Shown here: one piece after another, positions 1-13,180 of the stretch
How the letters are laid out: each line of letters opens with the position of its first letter
Numbering within the stretch: position 1 is the stretch's first letter
Notes under the pieces: model-generated
Told to the model about the DNA's origin: nothing
The model's input: the letters and a program-made list of their open reading frames with translations, nothing else
The model's database searches: none
Translations under genes and position numbers: made by a program
NCBI RefSeq assembly: GCF_003402475.1
Contig: NZ_BFAB01000002.1
Location: 1-64,000, forward strand
Direction: 5' to 3'
Origin: Mycobacterium sp. MFM001
GTDB taxonomy: Bacteria; Actinomycetota; Actinomycetes; Mycobacteriales; Mycobacteriaceae
Length of the DNA stretch: 64,000 bases

Positions 1-487
<487 letters not shown>

Positions 488-638
488 CCTTCAAAAAAGG
501 CCAATCAGAGAAACCTGACAAACAAACAAAAACACCACACCCATGACACGGGGCATCAAAAGGCATGGCAAAAACAACAACAAACAAAACCACCAAACAC
601 ACTATTGAGTTCTCAAACAACACCCATTAACAGGCAAC
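488..638 (-). promoter_or_regulatory. rRNA operon leader with boxA antitermination element
   Basis: This is the transcribed leader between the rRNA promoter and mature 16S. On the minus strand it contains the mycobacterial boxA region: TGTTGTTTGAGAACTCAA at 605-622, followed directly by TAGTGTGTTTGG. In mycobacteria this element recruits Nus factors so that RNA polymerase resists Rho. Downstream is a T-rich stretch and a segment around TTTTGATGCCCCGTG that corresponds to the processing (box C) region. The match is to remembered mycobacterial leaders; processing sites were not mapped. Confidence 0.8.
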
Positions 639-644
639 CCTGCC

Positions 645-673
645 ACTATACTCCGCGACATAGGCCCGGTCAA
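645..673 (-). promoter_or_regulatory. rRNA operon promoter (PCL1-type)
   Basis: On the minus strand a -35 hexamer TTGACC (668-673) and a -10 hexamer TATAGT (645-650) are separated by exactly 17 bp. The -10 is followed by the GC-rich discriminator GGCAGGGTTGCC, a conserved feature of mycobacterial rRNA promoters that depend on CarD/RbpA. Transcription should start near 638. The 48 bp between this promoter and the murA stop show no second promoter that I trust; an upstream P1 could lie inside murA. Confidence 0.85.
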
Positions 674-721
674 CTCCGGTAGCTGCTCCGCTCGGGATCA
701 GCGGGAGTCGTTAAGTGCTCG

Positions 722-1975
722 CTATTCTACCCGCTCGATCTCAGCTCCGAGACTGGCCAGGTTCTCCACAAACAACGGATATCCGCGATCGATATGGAAG
801 ACGTCGTGGACCTCGGTGTCGCCGTCGGCCACCAGACCGGCCAGCACCAGTCCGGCGCCCGCGCGAATATCAGAGCACCACACGGGCGCACTGGATAGTT
901 GCGGGAGGCCTCGCACGACGGCATGGTGTCCGTCGGTGCGGGCGTCGGCGCCAAGCCGGATCATCTCTTCGACGAACCGGAATCGTGCCTCGAACACATT
1001 CTCGGTGATCATCGATGTTCCGTCGGCGATCGAGGCCAACGCGATGGCCATCGGCTGCAGGTCGGTCGGGAAGCCCGGAAACGGCAACGTCGCGACGTTG
1101 ACGGCCTTCGGCCGTTCGTACTGCACCACCCGGAAACTGTCATCGGTCTGGGTGACGGTGGCGCCGGCGTCGTGCAGCTTGTGCAGTACGACCTGCAGAT
1201 GCGCCGGGTCGATCCCGGACACCGTGATGTCGCCGCGGGTCATGGCCGCGGCAATCCCCCACGTAGCGGCGACGATCCGGTCCCCAATCACCCGATGCTC
1301 GGTGGGATGCAACTGCGGGACACCGGTGATCGTCATTGTCGGCGAGCCGGCGCCGTCGACCTGTGCGCCCATCTGATTCAGCATCGTGCACAGGTCAACC
1401 ACGTCCGGCTCGCGCGCCGCGTTGTGAATTGTGGTGACGCCGTCGGCCAGAACGGCCGCCATCAGGATGTTCTCGGTCGCCCCCACCGAAGGAAACTCCA
1501 GCTGAATCTCCGCACCGCGCAACGTTTCTGCCTGTGCGACGACGCAACCGTGTTCGATGTTGCACCGTGCGCCCAGTTGCCGCAGGCCCGCCTGGTGCAT
1601 GTCCAGCGGGCGTGAGCCGATGGCATCACCGCCAGGCAGCGCGACCTTGGCCCGCTTGCACCGTCCGACCAGCGGCCCCAATACGCAGACCGACGCGCGG
1701 AACTGGCGGACCGCGGCGAAGTCCGCGTCGTACTTCGGCTCGTCCGGGGACGTGATTCGGACGGTGTCGCCGGCGAGTTCGACGGTGGCGCCCAGGCCTC
1801 GCAACACTTCTGCCATCAAAGGGACGTCAAGAATGTCGGGGCAGTTGGTGATCGTGCTGGTGCCCTCGGCCAACAGTGCCGCGGCCATCAATTTGAGAAC
1901 GCTATTCTTGGCGCCCCCAACAGCAACTTCGCCCGACAACCGGTTACCGCCGGCCACCACGAAACGCTCCGCCAC
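722..1975 (-). CDS. murA: UDP-N-acetylglucosamine 1-carboxyvinyltransferase MurA
   Basis: MurA transfers enolpyruvate from phosphoenolpyruvate to UDP-GlcNAc, the first committed cytoplasmic step of peptidoglycan synthesis. The 417-residue protein has the usual length. GGAKNSVLK near residue 20 carries the substrate-binding Lys/Asn pair. The catalytic-loop residue that is Cys115 in E. coli is Asp117 here ([10 protein letters not shown]), the mycobacterial state that makes MurA insensitive to fosfomycin. The start is GTG. The gene sits directly upstream of the rRNA promoter, as in other mycobacteria, and is divergent from the adenosyltransferase gene across 59 bp. Confidence 0.97.
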   Translation of the reverse strand: MAERFVVAGGNRLSGEVAVGGAKNSVLKLMAAALLAEGTSTITNCPDILDVPLMAEVLRGLGATVELAGDTVRITSPDEPKYDADFAAVRQFRASVCVLGPLVGRCKRAKVALPGGDAIGSRPLDMHQAGLRQLGARCNIEHGCVVAQAETLRGAEIQLEFPSVGATENILMAAVLADGVTTIHNAAREPDVVDLCTMLNQMGAQVDGAGSPTMTITGVPQLHPTEHRVIGDRIVAATWGIAAAMTRGDITVSGIDPAHLQVVLHKLHDAGATVTQTDDSFRVVQYERPKAVNVATLPFPGFPTDLQPMAIALASIADGTSMITENVFEARFRFVEEMIRLGADARTDGHHAVVRGLPQLSSAPVWCSDIRAGAGLVLAGLVADGDTEVHDVFHIDRGYPLFVENLASLGAEIERVE

Positions 1976-2034
1976 CCGCGTTAGTTTAGTGAGCGGTATC
2001 GTCCCTGTCAGTCAGCCCGGTACCGTTTTGAGAC

Positions 2035-2619
2035 ATGGCCGTACATCTGACCCGCATCTATACCCGCACCGGCGACGACGGCACCACCGGGTTGAGCGAT
2101 TTTTCGCGGGTTTCCAAGACCGATCCCCGGCTGGTGGCCTACGCCGATTGCGACGAGGCCAACGCGGCGATCGGCACCGCGATCGCGTTGGGAAACCCGG
2201 AGCAGCGCATCGCCGACGTGTTACGGCAGATCCAAAACGACTTGTTCGACGCTGGCGCCGACCTTTCCACCCCGGTGGTGGAAAACCCGAAATACCCTCC
2301 GCTGCGTGTCACGCAGCCCTACATTGACCGGCTGGAGCACTGGTGTGACGAGTTCAACGAAGGGCTGCCGGCACTGAACTCCTTTGTGCTGCCTGGTGGT
2401 TCGCGCCTTTCGGCGCTGCTGCACGTCGCGCGCACCGTGGTACGTCGCGCCGAACGTTCCGCCTGGGCTGCTATCGATCAGCATCCGTCGGACGTCAGTC
2501 CGCTGCCGGCGAAGTACTTGAATCGACTGTCGGACTTGCTGTTTATCCTGTCGCGGCTGGCCAACCCTGAGGGCGACGTGCTGTGGCAGCCGGGCGGCGG
2601 ACAATCGGAGCAGTCGTAG
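2035..2619 (+). CDS. pduO: PduO-type cob(I)alamin adenosyltransferase
   Basis: A 194-residue protein equivalent to Rv1314c. It adenosylates cob(I)alamin with ATP to make coenzyme B12. The N-terminal motif TRIYTRTGDDGTTGL (residues 6-20) is the ATP-binding loop of the PduO/MMAB family. YADCDEANAAIG (about 37-48), the SRLSALLH region and ARTVVRRAER (about 139-148) are the conserved helices of the trimeric helical bundle. The start is ATG after a 59-bp divergent gap with murA. It ends only 7 bp from the stop of the convergent DUF2550 gene. Confidence 0.93.
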   Translation: MAVHLTRIYTRTGDDGTTGLSDFSRVSKTDPRLVAYADCDEANAAIGTAIALGNPEQRIADVLRQIQNDLFDAGADLSTPVVENPKYPPLRVTQPYIDRLEHWCDEFNEGLPALNSFVLPGGSRLSALLHVARTVVRRAERSAWAAIDQHPSDVSPLPAKYLNRLSDLLFILSRLANPEGDVLWQPGGGQSEQS

Positions 2620-2626
2620 GCGCGTG

Positions 2627-3070
2627 TCAGGTGCTGCGGCGACGGGCGCGCGGTGAGGGACGGGATTCCAGCCAGGACAGAAATGCCGTCAATGCGCCTC
2701 GGTCCAAGGCGATTTCATAACCTCGTCTTCGATCCTGGGTTGTGTCACGCAACTCGAGTACGACGATCTCCTCGGTCATGATGTCGAACTCGTCGCCGCG
2801 AGGTGAGCGCCGCGAAATGATTTCAATGCCACGCCTGCTGAGTCGGCGGTCAGGCCATAGCCGCACGCTCGACAGCCGGTAGAAGGCGGCCTCGCCGCCG
2901 CGGTAGCGGATGACGCCGTGGCGCCAGCCGTGGCCTCCCACCGCGGGAAAGTCGCGCATGATAGCGGCTGTACCACCTTGACGCAGTTTCCACAACCGAA
3001 AACTCAATGCCAGGACCGCAAGTCCCAACAGGGCGATGAGCACGACCATGCCGACCATGGGCGCGCTCAT
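2627..3070 (-). CDS. DUF2550 membrane-anchored protein (Rv1312-like)
   Basis: A 147-residue protein with one N-terminal transmembrane helix (about residues 6-24, VGMVVLIALLGLAVLALSF) followed by a cytosolic Arg-rich domain of unknown function. It lies 15 bp downstream of atpC in the same direction, as in M. tuberculosis, so it is probably co-transcribed with the ATP synthase genes. No catalytic motif is visible. A role in ATP synthase assembly or regulation is only suggested by position. Confidence 0.85.
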   Translation of the reverse strand: MSAPMVGMVVLIALLGLAVLALSFRLWKLRQGGTAAIMRDFPAVGGHGWRHGVIRYRGGEAAFYRLSSVRLWPDRRLSRRGIEIISRRSPRGDEFDIMTEEIVVLELRDTTQDRRRGYEIALDRGALTAFLSWLESRPSPRARRRST

Positions 3071-3085
3071 CGGCTGCGAACTCCG

Positions 3086-3451
3086 TTAGTCGAGCGCGCC
3101 GACAGCGCGCAGCCTGGCCCGGCCCCTGGCGGCGATGCGGGGATCGTCGGACTCGGAATCCTGTTTCGCGGTCGCCTCGTCGATCTCGGATTCGAATTCC
3201 GCGGATTCGGCGAGAATGCTGACTCCCTCTTCGGTCACCGACAGGAACCCGCCGTCCACCGCGATGCGCAGGTCCTTGTCGCCCTCACGCTCGACGCGCA
3301 CCATGGCGTCGTCGACCAGTTGGGCTACCAGCGGAATATGCCTTGGCATAATGCCGATTTCGCCGACGGTGGTGCGGGTGAAGATGAAAGTCGCCTTGCC
3401 GGACCAGATCTTGCGATCGACGGCGACGATCTCGACGTCCAATTCGGCCAC
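3086..3451 (-). CDS. atpC: ATP synthase epsilon subunit
   Basis: A 121-residue central-stalk subunit of F1. The N-terminal beta-sandwich starts with [19 protein letters not shown] and includes the [16 protein letters not shown] motif (about 31-46). The C-terminal part is the short mycobacterial helical domain ending in [13 protein letters not shown]. The subunit couples rotation to catalysis and limits ATP hydrolysis. It is the last classical subunit gene of the operon, 21 bp after atpD. Confidence 0.97.
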   Translation of the reverse strand: MAELDVEIVAVDRKIWSGKATFIFTRTTVGEIGIMPRHIPLVAQLVDDAMVRVEREGDKDLRIAVDGGFLSVTEEGVSILAESAEFESEIDEATAKQDSESDDPRIAARGRARLRAVGALD

Positions 3452-3472
3452 GTCACGCTAACCTTTCGCCGC

Positions 3473-5970
<2,498 letters not shown>

Positions 5971-5976
5971 TTTCGA

Positions 5977-7629
5977 TTACTTCTTCTTCTTGGGCGGCGC
6001 GGGCTTGTGAACCTGCACCGCCTCTTTCGCCAGTTTTTCTTCGTCCAGGGCTTCGACGTGCTCGTCGGGCACCACCGAGCCGCCGCCGGTCGCTGCGAAG
6101 CCCTTCTTGAACTCGTTGACCACCTCGGTCAGCTTGTCGGCCAACTCGTCGCTGAGCTTCTGTGATTCCCGGATCTCGGAGAGAATGCCCTCTTCGGAAG
6201 CACGGACATGGTCGAGGAACTCGCTTTCGAAGCGCCGAACGTCTTCCACCGGAACCGAATCCAGGTGACCGCCGGTACCGAGGAAGATGGCAACCACCTG
6301 CTCCTCGACCGGCACCGGCTGGTTTTGCGGCTGCTTGAGCAATTCGACCAAACGCTCACCGCGGGCCAACTGCGCCTTGGACGTGGCGTCCAGGTCCGAG
6401 GCGAAGGCCGCAAACGACTCCAGTTCGCGGTACTGCGAGAGGTCCAGCCGCAGCGACCCGGCGACTTCCTTCATCGCCTTGATCTGCGCGGCGCCACCGA
6501 CCCGGGACACCGACACACCGACGTTAATCGCCGGGCGCACACCCTGGTTGAACAGATCGGACTCCAAGAAGCACTGTCCGTCGGTGATCGAGATGACGTT
6601 GGTCGGGATGTAGGCCGAGATGTCGTTGGCCTTGGTCTCGATGATGGGCAAGCCGGTCAACGAGCCGCCGCCGAGCTCGTCGGAGAGCTTGGCGCAACGC
6701 TCCAACAGCCGGGAGTGCAGATAGAACACGTCGCCCGGGTAGGCTTCGCGGCCCGGGGGGCGGCGCAGCAGCAGCGAGATCGCGCGGTACGCCTCGGCTT
6801 GCTTGGAAAGGTCGTCGAACACGATCAGCACGTGCTTGCCCTCGTACATCCAGTGCTGAGCGATCGCCGAACCGGTGTATGGCGCAAGCCATTTGAAGCC
6901 GGCAGAGTCGGATGCGGGCGCAGCGACAATCGTCGTGTAGTCCATTGCACCGCCCTCTTCGAGGGTGTGGTGGACGGAAGCGACCGTGGTGCCCTTCTGC
7001 CCGATGGCGACGTACACGCAGCGCACCTGCTTGTCCTCGTCGCCCGATTCCCAGTTCTGACGCTGGTTGAGGATGGTGTCGACACACACCGCGGTCTTGC
7101 CGGTCTTGCGGTCGCCGATGATCAGCTGGCGCTGCCCGCGCCCGATCGGGGTCATGGCATCAATGGCCTTGATCCCAGTCTGCAGTGGCTCTTTGACGCC
7201 CTGACGCTGCACCACCGACGGCGCCTGAATTTCCAACGCCCTGCGTTCTTGCGCTTCGATGTCTCCGCGACCGTCGATCGGCTGACCCAGCGGATTGACC
7301 ACCCGGCCCAGGAACCCGTCGCCGACCGGCACCGACAACACGTCGCCGGTGCGCTTAACCTGCTGGCCCTCTTCAATTTTCTCGAAGTCACCCAGGATCA
7401 CCGCACCGACGCTGTGCTCGTCGAGGTTGAGCGCGACGCCCAACACACCGCCGGGGAACTCGAGCAGTTCCTGCGTCATCACAGACGGCAAGCCCTCGAC
7501 GTGCGCGATACCGTCACCCGCGTCGATGACCGTGCCGACCTCTTCCCGGGCGGTGTCGGAAGTGAAGGAGCTAACGTATTCCTCGATCGCGCCCTGAATG
7601 TCGTCAGGGGAGATTGTCAACTCTGCCAT
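5977..7629 (-). CDS. atpA: ATP synthase alpha subunit
   Basis: The non-catalytic nucleotide-binding F1 subunit, 550 residues. The Walker A motif GDRKTGKT is at 172-179 and the arginine-finger region [17 protein letters not shown] lies in the C-terminal third. The protein ends with the mycobacterial alpha extension, about 35-40 residues after NEFKKGF and finishing in PAPPKKKK. That extension is reported to suppress ATP hydrolysis. The gene lies 6 bp upstream of atpG and 43 bp downstream of atpH. Confidence 0.97.
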   Translation of the reverse strand: MAELTISPDDIQGAIEEYVSSFTSDTAREEVGTVIDAGDGIAHVEGLPSVMTQELLEFPGGVLGVALNLDEHSVGAVILGDFEKIEEGQQVKRTGDVLSVPVGDGFLGRVVNPLGQPIDGRGDIEAQERRALEIQAPSVVQRQGVKEPLQTGIKAIDAMTPIGRGQRQLIIGDRKTGKTAVCVDTILNQRQNWESGDEDKQVRCVYVAIGQKGTTVASVHHTLEEGGAMDYTTIVAAPASDSAGFKWLAPYTGSAIAQHWMYEGKHVLIVFDDLSKQAEAYRAISLLLRRPPGREAYPGDVFYLHSRLLERCAKLSDELGGGSLTGLPIIETKANDISAYIPTNVISITDGQCFLESDLFNQGVRPAINVGVSVSRVGGAAQIKAMKEVAGSLRLDLSQYRELESFAAFASDLDATSKAQLARGERLVELLKQPQNQPVPVEEQVVAIFLGTGGHLDSVPVEDVRRFESEFLDHVRASEEGILSEIRESQKLSDELADKLTEVVNEFKKGFAATGGGSVVPDEHVEALDEEKLAKEAVQVHKPAPPKKKK

Positions 7630-7672
7630 GGCTTTTCGTCTTCCTGCTTGATTGTGGTGATTAGTTTGTTGT

Positions 7673-9013
7673 TCAGTCCGGTAGCTGGGTCTGCGCCTTG
7701 GCGAGACGAGACGAGAGCGTCCCGTCGATCACCTCGTCGCCAACCGAGATCGACAGTCCGCCCAGTAGTTCGGGATCGATCTGCATCTGCACCGTCACCG
7801 GGTGGCCGTAGATACGGCTCAGCACCTCGGTGACGCGGTTGCGCTGAGTGTCGCTGAGTTCGGTCGCAGCGCTGACGTGAGCGACGACCTCGCCGCGACG
7901 GGCCACCGCCACTTCCGCGAGTTGCAGCACGGCGTCCTCGATCGATTGGCCGCGCAGCAATTCGACCGTCTGCGACAACAGCGCCGACGCGATCGGGTTG
8001 ACGGTGGTGTCCGCGCTGTCGAGCACCTTGCGCAGCAGCTGAACCCGGCCGTCGGCGGGGGCGGAGTAGTCGCCCAGCAGGATGGCCAGGCGGGGCTCGG
8101 CGTCGAGGATGCGGTTGAACCGGAACAGCTGGTCTTCCACCTCGTCGACCTGGCCGGCACGCTCGGCGCGCATCAGCAGTGCATTGCGCGCAACATGTTC
8201 GACGGCGTCGACCAAATCCGAACCGGTGGACCAACGTTCGGCGACGGCGCTCTTGAGGATGTCGAGCGCGGGCTCGCCCACCTTGCCGGATACCAGCCGC
8301 TCGAGCAGTCGCACTCTGGGCGCCGCGTCTTCGGCGGGCACGGTGAGATACCGGGTGACCACGATCTCGCGATTCAGCAGCGAGGCCACCGATGCAAGGT
8401 CGTCGGCGAGGGCGGACAACCCTTTGTCGTCAAGGTCCTTGGCGATTTCGTCGAACCGGTCCACCAGGGCGGTCAGCGCGCGCCGGCTGGCCGAGCGCAT
8501 CTTGGCCAGCACGGGATAGGAGACCTCGGCCTCTGAGGGGGCCATGGCCTCGAGCTCGTCGAGAAAGCGGTCGACAGTGGCCGCCTGCTGCTCGGAGTCG
8601 GCCACGTAGCCGCGCACCAATTCGCCTGCGCGCCGCACTGATTCGACGCCGATGTCGCCCCGGAGCTGGCGAATCAGCTGCGCGCGCAGCAGTTCCACCT
8701 GCTTGGCGCCCTGGGTTTTGATGCGCTCGACTTCGACGTCGGCCTGTGCCCGCAGTTGTTCGGCGATACGTTCGGCGTCAATGCGAGCCTCCTCGGTGAC
8801 CCTCTTGGCCTCAGCCTTGGCCTCTTCGAGCGCCTTGGTGTGGGCCTGGCTGGCTTCCTCCAGCTTCTTGGCGGCCGTCGCCGAGTCCTCCAACTGTTGC
8901 CGAACGGTTTCTTGCCGCTCGACCATCAGCCTGCGCACCGGCGGCACGACATAGCGCCACACCAACAACACGATGGCGATGAACCCGGCCAGTTGCCCGA
9001 TGAAAGTCGACAT
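7673..9013 (-). CDS. atpH: ATP synthase b-delta fusion subunit
   Basis: A 446-residue fusion typical of mycobacteria. The N-terminal transmembrane helix ([21 protein letters not shown]) continues into a long charged b-type helix (about 30-165). The C-terminal delta domain binds the top of F1 and ends with the family motif [25 protein letters not shown]. It forms half of the peripheral stalk, paired with AtpF, whose gene is 6 bp upstream. The length matches M. tuberculosis AtpH exactly. Confidence 0.96.
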   Translation of the reverse strand: MSTFIGQLAGFIAIVLLVWRYVVPPVRRLMVERQETVRQQLEDSATAAKKLEEASQAHTKALEEAKAEAKRVTEEARIDAERIAEQLRAQADVEVERIKTQGAKQVELLRAQLIRQLRGDIGVESVRRAGELVRGYVADSEQQAATVDRFLDELEAMAPSEAEVSYPVLAKMRSASRRALTALVDRFDEIAKDLDDKGLSALADDLASVASLLNREIVVTRYLTVPAEDAAPRVRLLERLVSGKVGEPALDILKSAVAERWSTGSDLVDAVEHVARNALLMRAERAGQVDEVEDQLFRFNRILDAEPRLAILLGDYSAPADGRVQLLRKVLDSADTTVNPIASALLSQTVELLRGQSIEDAVLQLAEVAVARRGEVVAHVSAATELSDTQRNRVTEVLSRIYGHPVTVQMQIDPELLGGLSISVGDEVIDGTLSSRLAKAQTQLPD

Positions 9014-9019
9014 CGGCGG

Positions 9020-9553
9020 TTACCGTCCGGACCCGGTCGCAGTCGTCGTGACCGAGGTGGTGACCTCGACACCCAGGATGCGGCTGGCCAGGGTGGTGGC
9101 CATGCCCTCTACCCGAGAGCGCAGCTCCGCGGCCACGGCGTCACCCTCCCGCTTGAGTTGCTCCGCGGCGTCCTGCAGGGTCCCGGCCACCTGTTCCTCG
9201 GCCCGACCCCGCATGTCCTCGATGACCTTGCGTCCTTCGGCCCGGGCATTGTCGCGGGCGGCCGACGCTTCCACCCGGGCCTCGGACATTGCCTTCTCGA
9301 AATCTTCCTGCGCAGCGGCGAACTGCTCGGCCGATTTCTTGTTGTCCTCCAGGGTTTTGGTGACCATGTTTTCGCGCTCGTGGAGCACCCTCATGATCGG
9401 CGGCACGACGAAGGTGCCGATCACGCCGAGCACGATCAAGAAAATGACCAGCACGACGAAGAAGGTTCCGTTGGGAATGAGGAAGTTGTTGCCTTCGGCT
9501 TCCTCGGCGGCCCGGCTTGCGACGGCCAGGACAGTAGCGCTCATGTCACCCAT
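9020..9553 (-). CDS. atpF: ATP synthase b subunit
   Basis: A 177-residue peripheral-stalk subunit. One transmembrane helix (about residues 29-48, [20 protein letters not shown]) is followed by a long amphipathic coiled coil rich in Ala, Glu, Lys and Arg. It dimerises with the b-part of AtpH. The gene lies between atpE (9 bp) and atpH (6 bp), so it is translated from the same operon mRNA. Confidence 0.96.
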   Translation of the reverse strand: MGDMSATVLAVASRAAEEAEGNNFLIPNGTFFVVLVIFLIVLGVIGTFVVPPIMRVLHERENMVTKTLEDNKKSAEQFAAAQEDFEKAMSEARVEASAARDNARAEGRKVIEDMRGRAEEQVAGTLQDAAEQLKREGDAVAAELRSRVEGMATTLASRILGVEVTTSVTTTATGSGR

Positions 9554-9562
9554 CCCTGCGGA

Positions 9563-9847
<285 letters not shown>

Positions 9848-9895
9848 CTACCAGATTCCTGTGGTGGTCCTTGCCTCGGGCGAACTCGTGATCGT

Positions 9896-10651
9896 CTACC
9901 CGTGGTCCTCTTCCGTTTCCATTGCCTGACTGAAGTACAAGATGGTCAGCAACGCGAAGATGAAGGCCTGGATCAACCCGACGAACAAGTCGAATGCCTT
10001 CCAGATGGCGTTGGGGGCCCACATGATGTACGGCGGGAAGAGCGCGATCAGCGCGACCAGGATTCCGCCGGCGAAGATGTTGCCGAAAAGTCGGAGCGAC
10101 AACGAGATCGGCTTGGCGATCTCTTCGACCAGGTTGAAAGGGGCCATGAACGCGACGTGGCCCTTGAGCACCCCGATCGGGTGTCCCACGGGGCCGCGGC
10201 GCCAGATACCGGCCGCGTGGTAGCAGATGAACACGAAGAGCGCGAGGGCCAGCACGTAGTTGATGTCCGCCGCCGCCGACTTGAGCAACTCGGTGGTGCG
10301 CCCCTCGGCGTCGGTGTACTGCAGTGGCAGCACCGAGAGCCAGTTCGAGATCAGGATGTAGACGAAGATCGTGACCGCCAGCGGCAGCACGAACGGGGCG
10401 ATGCGCATGCCGATCGCGCTCTCGATCTGGTTGCGCATCCCGATGGTGATCGCCTCGAAGAACAGCTGCACGCCACCCGGCACGCCACTCGAGGTGACCT
10501 TGGCGCGCAGGAAGAACGCCAGCGCGATCACGATGACGGCGGCGATGGCGCTCGACAGGACCGTGTCGGTGTTGACGGTCAGGCCGAACCAGTGGGCGGT
10601 GGTGTGCTCGCCGACTTCGATGTTCGCCTCGGCCAGGAGCGCCTCAGTCAT
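9896..10651 (-). CDS. atpB: ATP synthase a subunit
   Basis: A 251-residue integral membrane subunit that forms the proton half-channels against the c-ring. The essential arginine lies in [17 protein letters not shown], followed by the conserved [23 protein letters not shown] and [16 protein letters not shown] helices. An in-frame extension runs upstream to 10777, but the start [16 protein letters not shown] at 10651 matches the M. tuberculosis N-terminus and overlaps the upstream gene by only 8 bp, so I chose it. Confidence 0.96.
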   Translation of the reverse strand: MTEALLAEANIEVGEHTTAHWFGLTVNTDTVLSSAIAAVIVIALAFFLRAKVTSSGVPGGVQLFFEAITIGMRNQIESAIGMRIAPFVLPLAVTIFVYILISNWLSVLPLQYTDAEGRTTELLKSAAADINYVLALALFVFICYHAAGIWRRGPVGHPIGVLKGHVAFMAPFNLVEEIAKPISLSLRLFGNIFAGGILVALIALFPPYIMWAPNAIWKAFDLFVGLIQAFIFALLTILYFSQAMETEEDHG

Positions 10652-11111
10652 CGCTGCCTTCCCTCCCCTCACTACCGCTGCCGCCCGCAGTCGGCTCGAC
10701 GGTTCCCGCGCGCATCTTCTGCCAGACCGGCAGAGCGGTGCTGAGCACCAGCAGCACCTGGAAAAGCGCCAGTCCAAAAACTACGCCCAACCCCTCCGGC
10801 CGGAAGGCAAACGCGATGATCAGTCCGATCACGGAGATAACCAGCAGCCGTGCCGCCGAATTCAGCGCCATCTTCTTTTTCAGCGGGTGCGCGTCGGCGG
10901 TGATCACCGCAACGGAACGCCGCACACCGAGTGCGTTGAGCAAACCCATCAGGAGCCCGATTCCGAAGAACACACCGATCATCGGATGGTCGAGCCAACC
11001 GGCGGCGGCGATCGCCACGGCAGTCAGGGCAACGGAGATGACGAACAGTCGAACTGGCCGGAACGCAACGGACGGAAACACCAACGGCGCGTCCTGCGCT
11101 GGCGTTGTCAC
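10644..11111 (-). CDS. atpI: AtpI-like membrane protein (Rv1303-like)
   Basis: A 155-residue protein with four predicted transmembrane helices (about 22-40, 44-62, 85-103 and 110-128) and a Gly/Ser/Glu-rich polar C-terminus. It is the first gene of the atp operon and overlaps atpB by 8 bp. This is the place of AtpI/UncI, which helps c-ring assembly in other bacteria. Sequence similarity to classical AtpI is weak, so the name rests mainly on topology and position. Confidence 0.82.
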   Translation of the reverse strand: MTTPAQDAPLVFPSVAFRPVRLFVISVALTAVAIAAAGWLDHPMIGVFFGIGLLMGLLNALGVRRSVAVITADAHPLKKKMALNSAARLLVISVIGLIIAFAFRPEGLGVVFGLALFQVLLVLSTALPVWQKMRAGTVEPTAGGSGSEGREGSDD

Positions 11112-11334
11112 AGCTGCACCTCAGTCCTCGCTAGGGGGAGTTGCCTGGTTGATCGTTGCGTGGCCCGTAGAGCGTATCGGAGGGCAATCGGCGCGCTCGA
11201 ATCACCCAAGGAGTAGCTCCCCATGTCGGTCGTAGGTCGGCGCGAACGGAACTGAATCCGACGGCCGGTGGCCGGCAACCCGCGAGGTTTAATTCGGGTT
11301 CTAGCTGCACCGTACCACACGGCAGGCGACTCTA
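11112..11334 (-). promoter_or_regulatory. Upstream region of the atp operon
   Basis: This is the only sizeable gap before atpI (223 bp), so it should hold the main atp promoter. On the minus strand I see possible -10 hexamers TACGCT (in CGATACGCTCTACG) and TACGGT, but neither has a convincing -35 at 16-18 bp. A small GC hairpin (GCCGG, TGG, CCGGC) near 11263 could end wecA transcription. Nothing else is evident. Confidence 0.35.
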
Positions 11335-12519
11335 CTACTCCTCGTCGTAGACGTCGTCGTCGCGTCGCAGCAAGGGAATCAGCGTGGCGATGATCGCGAT
11401 GACGATCGCGGCCAGCATCACCACTCCGGTCTCGCGGGGATCGAAGAAAATCGAGCTCGCCGCTCCGAACGCGACGATGCCCACCCACAAGTAGATGAGG
11501 AGCACCACGCGCCGATGCGAATGACCGATCTGCAGCAGCCGGTGATGCAAATGCATCTTGTCCGGAGTGGAGAAGTGCACGCCGGCGCGGGTGCGGCGAA
11601 TCACCGCCAGCAACATGTCGAGCATGGGCACGAACATCACCGCCACCACCAACAGGAACGGGGACAGCAGAGCAAACACATCGCGGGCGCCGTAGGCGTT
11701 CTGGGAAATGGGCCCCGCGGCGGTTGTCGACGCGGCCGCGAGCATCAGTCCGATCAGCATCGACCCGGAGTCGCCCATGAAGATCTTGGCCCGGTGGAAG
11801 TTGTGCGGCAGGAAGCCCAGACAGGCTCCGGCGAGCACCACCGAGATCACCGCGGGCGGATAGAACAGCACGTCGCCGCCGTGGTCGCGAAGCAGGCCGA
11901 CCGAGAACATGCAGATTGCCAGCGCGGTGATCAGGCCCAGGCCGGCGGCCAGTCCGTCGAGGCCGTCGACGAAGTTCATCGCGTTGACGATCGACACGGT
12001 CAGCGCCAGAGTGAGCAGGATCGACGAAACCTGGTCCAGCACGATGGTTCCGACGCCGCCGAGCGGGATGTAGAGCACGCTCCAGGCGACGCCCATGGTG
12101 ACCAGCACGCTGGCCGCGGTGATCTGTCCGGCGAATTTCGTCAGCGCGTCCAGACCCCACTTGTCGTCGATCAGACCGATGCCCATGATCACGCCGCCGG
12201 CCACCAGCACGGCGGGCATACCGGAGGAGTAGACGAAGCCGCGGGTGAGCGCCGGAAGCTGGGATGCGAGAAAGACCGCAGCGATGACACCGAGATACAT
12301 GGCCAGCCCGCCCATCCGGGGCGTCGGCGTTTCATGGACGTCGCGTTCGCGCGGGTAGGCCACCGCGCCGAACCGGGTTGCCATCACGCGGACCGGCCCG
12401 GTGGCGAAGTAGGTGATGATCGCGGCGGTCAACCCAACTAGCACGAGCTCGCGCAGCGGGACACCGGCGCCGCGATCCGAAAGCGCGAGCACGCTGACCA
12501 CTTCGCGACCGTACTGCAT
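11335..12519 (-). CDS. wecA: Decaprenyl-phosphate GlcNAc-1-phosphate transferase WecA
   Basis: A 394-residue polytopic membrane enzyme of the MraY/WecA family. It transfers GlcNAc-1-phosphate to decaprenyl phosphate and starts arabinogalactan linker synthesis. Visible family motifs are RDVHETPTPRMGGLAM (substrate loop), DDKWGLDALTKFAGQ and NFVDGLDGLAAG (Asp-rich metal sites), AKIFMGDSGSM, and the His-rich KMHLHHRLLQIGHSHRR loop near the C-terminus. It has about 11 membrane helices. It lies 7 bp downstream of tsaC, and the atp operon follows. Confidence 0.94.
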   Translation of the reverse strand: MQYGREVVSVLALSDRGAGVPLRELVLVGLTAAIITYFATGPVRVMATRFGAVAYPRERDVHETPTPRMGGLAMYLGVIAAVFLASQLPALTRGFVYSSGMPAVLVAGGVIMGIGLIDDKWGLDALTKFAGQITAASVLVTMGVAWSVLYIPLGGVGTIVLDQVSSILLTLALTVSIVNAMNFVDGLDGLAAGLGLITALAICMFSVGLLRDHGGDVLFYPPAVISVVLAGACLGFLPHNFHRAKIFMGDSGSMLIGLMLAAASTTAAGPISQNAYGARDVFALLSPFLLVVAVMFVPMLDMLLAVIRRTRAGVHFSTPDKMHLHHRLLQIGHSHRRVVLLIYLWVGIVAFGAASSIFFDPRETGVVMLAAIVIAIIATLIPLLRRDDDVYDEE

Positions 12520-12526
12520 GACCCGA

Positions 12527-13180
12527 TCAGCCCATCAAAGCTGCGGCGTCCACCTCGAGCACCGCGGCGATGGCGTCTGCGCTCACGGGTCCGGGCCGCA
12601 GAATCCGGGGGGTCGGCCCGGTCAGGTCCAAGATCGTCGACGCCGCCTGCTGCGCGGATGGGCCGGCGTCGAGATAGACCTCGACGGAATCTCCGAGTTG
12701 CCGACGGGCATCGTCGGCGTCGACGGCGGGCGGCTGCCCGGAGACGTTGGCGCTGGACACCGCCATCGGGCCGACCTCGCGCAGCACGTCGATCGCGACC
12801 GGGTGCAACGGCATCCGCAGCATCACCGTGCCGCGGGCATTGCCGAGGTCCCACTGCAGCGACGGCGCCTGCTGGACAACGAGGCTCAGCGCGCCGGGCC
12901 AGAACGCGCGGATGAGGTCGCGGGTCCCCTGCGTCACGCTGAGGGCGAGGCCGTCGATGGTGTTCCAGGAGCCGACTAGCACTCCGACCGGCATGTCCCG
13001 ACCGCGGCCCTTCGCCGACAGCAGGGCGGCCACTGCTGCGCTGTCGAAGGCGTCGGCGCCGATGCCGTAGACGGTGTCGGTGGGCATGACGATGAGCCGG
13101 CCGTTTTTGACCGCGCCGGCGGCCGCAGCGATTCCGCGTGAACGCCGGTCGGGGTCGGCACAGTCGAACACCTCTGTCAT
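12527..13180 (-). CDS. tsaC: L-threonylcarbamoyladenylate synthase (TsaC/Sua5 family)
   Basis: A 217-residue YrdC-domain protein. It makes threonylcarbamoyl-AMP from threonine, bicarbonate and ATP for the t6A modification of tRNAs that read ANN codons. The family signature is MPTDTVYGIGADAF (about 32-45), followed by KGRGRDMPVGVLVG and RMPLHPVAIDVLREVGPMAVSSANVSGQPP. It starts inside the stop of prmC (4-bp overlap), so the two are translationally coupled. Confidence 0.93.
   Translation of the reverse strand: MTEVFDCADPDRRSRGIAAAAGAVKNGRLIVMPTDTVYGIGADAFDSAAVAALLSAKGRGRDMPVGVLVGSWNTIDGLALSVTQGTRDLIRAFWPGALSLVVQQAPSLQWDLGNARGTVMLRMPLHPVAIDVLREVGPMAVSSANVSGQPPAVDADDARRQLGDSVEVYLDAGPSAQQAASTILDLTGPTPRILRPGPVSADAIAAVLEVDAAALMG

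Noticed and set aside
6208..7833. A 541-codon plus-strand open frame over atpA
   Set aside because: Antisense shadow of atpA; His/Arg/Asp-rich low-information protein.
10652..10777. Longer AtpB starting at 10777
   Set aside because: The added 42 residues are not conserved and overlap atp[11 protein letters not shown] matches the known start.
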